DNA of 7,168 bases from an uncultured Ruminococcus sp. (GTDB lineage Bacteria > Bacillota > Clostridia > Oscillospirales > CAG-272): positions 1 through 7,168 of the forward strand of contig CADBRS010000106.1 in the NCBI GenBank assembly GCA_902797125.1. The letters run 5' to 3'. The position numbers and the translations under genes are program-made. Below, piece after piece: positions 6,669 through 7,168 of the stretch. Below the pieces are notes generated by a model. The model saw only the letters and a list, made by a program, of their open reading frames with translations. It made no database searches and was not told where the DNA came from. Positions within the stretch are counted from its first letter, which is position 1. Each line of letters opens with the position of its first letter.

Positions 6669-7168
6669 ATGAGTCGGTTGAGTATCAAAAAATATGTGAC
6701 TTTGAGTTCGGAAAGAGAACGGGCCATTGCCGATGCCGAACCCGGTAAAAATGATTACAGTTTCCAGCCAAACGAGCTGGCCGGAATTTTGCATCCTTCC
6801 GTTCAATATGCCACGATCCTGGATATGAAAGATGTTTCCAGGGACATCCGTTTATATACGCTTGCCCCGGATGAATCCCGTGGGACGAAGGTCTTCGCAC
6901 CTTTTTTTCCCGGACAGTTTATTTCTGTCAGGTATCAGATCGGACAGTTGCTGAGCGCCAGACCCTATTCGATCTGTTCGTCTCCTTCCGATCCTAATCT
7001 GCTGATCGCCGTCAAGGCGGTCCCGAACGGACAGACTTCGCTTTATGCACATGAGAATTGGAAACCCGGCGACAGGTTGGAACTGTCAGCTCCCATGGGT
7101 ACTTTCGGATATGAAAAACTCAGGGACAGCAAACAGCTGGTTTGTCTGGCCGGAGGCAGCGGCATCAC
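6669..7168 (+). CDS. Ferredoxin/flavodoxin reductase-type FAD/NAD(P) oxidoreductase, N-terminal 166 residues (3' end outside window)
   Basis: The frame is open from the ATG at 6669 to the right edge. Residues 1-45 form a polar N-terminal extension ending in NELAGILHP (35-43). The FNR-type FAD-binding barrel follows: FPGQFISVRY (80-89), then the flavin-binding signature RPYSICSSP (98-106, with the RxYS core), then GDRLELSAPMGTFG (134-147). The NAD(P)-binding half begins at LVCLAGGSGIT (157-167), where the window ends. Such proteins pass electrons between NAD(P)H and an iron-sulfur or flavin partner, and many carry a C-terminal 2Fe-2S domain that cannot be seen here. It begins 13 bases after the oxidoreductase stop and was probably made as its redox partner, which is inference. 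The ribosome site is weak: GAGG overlapping the previous stop (6654-6657) is 11 bases from the ATG, so translational coupling is plausible. Confidence 0.85.
   Translation, partial: MSRLSIKKYVTLSSERERAIADAEPGKNDYSFQPNELAGILHPSVQYATILDMKDVSRDIRLYTLAPDESRGTKVFAPFFPGQFISVRYQIGQLLSARPYSICSSPSDPNLLIAVKAVPNGQTSLYAHENWKPGDRLELSAPMGTFGYEKLRDSKQLVCLAGGSGI

Noticed and set aside
5735..6727. Long open frame of 330 codons on the minus strand, opposite the FAD oxidoreductase gene
   Set aside because: It is antisense to a gene with clear FAD-binding motifs, shows no family motif, and has no convincing ribosome site; it is explained by the codon bias of the real gene.

Overview
The window looks like an accessory metabolic locus of a low-to-mid GC Bacillota bacterium, probably an anaerobic gut clostridium or erysipelotrich. 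This is inferred from the strong GGAGG-type ribosome sites, near-consensus TTGACA/TATAAT promoters, tight operon packing and the protein families; no taxonomic marker gene is present. Six protein genes account for almost all of the sequence, arranged as two divergent transcription units around a 365-bp control region at 4758-5122. No RNA genes, insertion sequences, CRISPR arrays or rho-independent terminators were seen.

Leftward unit (minus strand, in order of transcription): a TetR-type repressor (4757-4164), a GT-B-fold glycosyltransferase-like protein related to MurG/monogalactosyldiacylglycerol synthase (4135-2663), a GPH-family sugar:cation symporter (2625-1147), and a GH36 alpha-galactosidase (from 1150, running off the left edge). 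Gaps are 28 bp, 37 bp and a 4-bp ATGA overlap, so this reads as one operon. The last two genes form a clear uptake-and-hydrolysis pair for alpha-galactosides in the cytoplasm. The glycosyltransferase-like gene is the unexpected member.

Rightward unit (plus strand): a phytoene desaturase/carotenoid isomerase-like FAD oxidoreductase (5123-6655), then 13 bp later a ferredoxin/flavodoxin reductase-type flavoprotein (from 6669, running off the right edge). The second may serve as an electron-transfer partner for the first. No phytoene or squalene synthase is in view, so a carotenoid product is not implied.

Control region: the repressor gene has a good promoter (TTGAAA-17-TATACT), and a perfect 10-6-10 inverted repeat (4819-4844) abuts its -35 box, a natural place for TetR autoregulation. 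The rightward promoter is a perfect consensus (TTGACA-17-TATAAT, 4984-5012). A degenerate copy of the same 10-6-10 element (5000-5025) lies over its -10 box, which suggests, without proving it, that one repressor controls both arms. The combination of lipid-type glycosyltransferase, galactoside uptake and cleavage, and a lipid or isoprenoid redox pair under one repressor is the most interesting aspect of the window. Its substrate cannot be read from the sequence.
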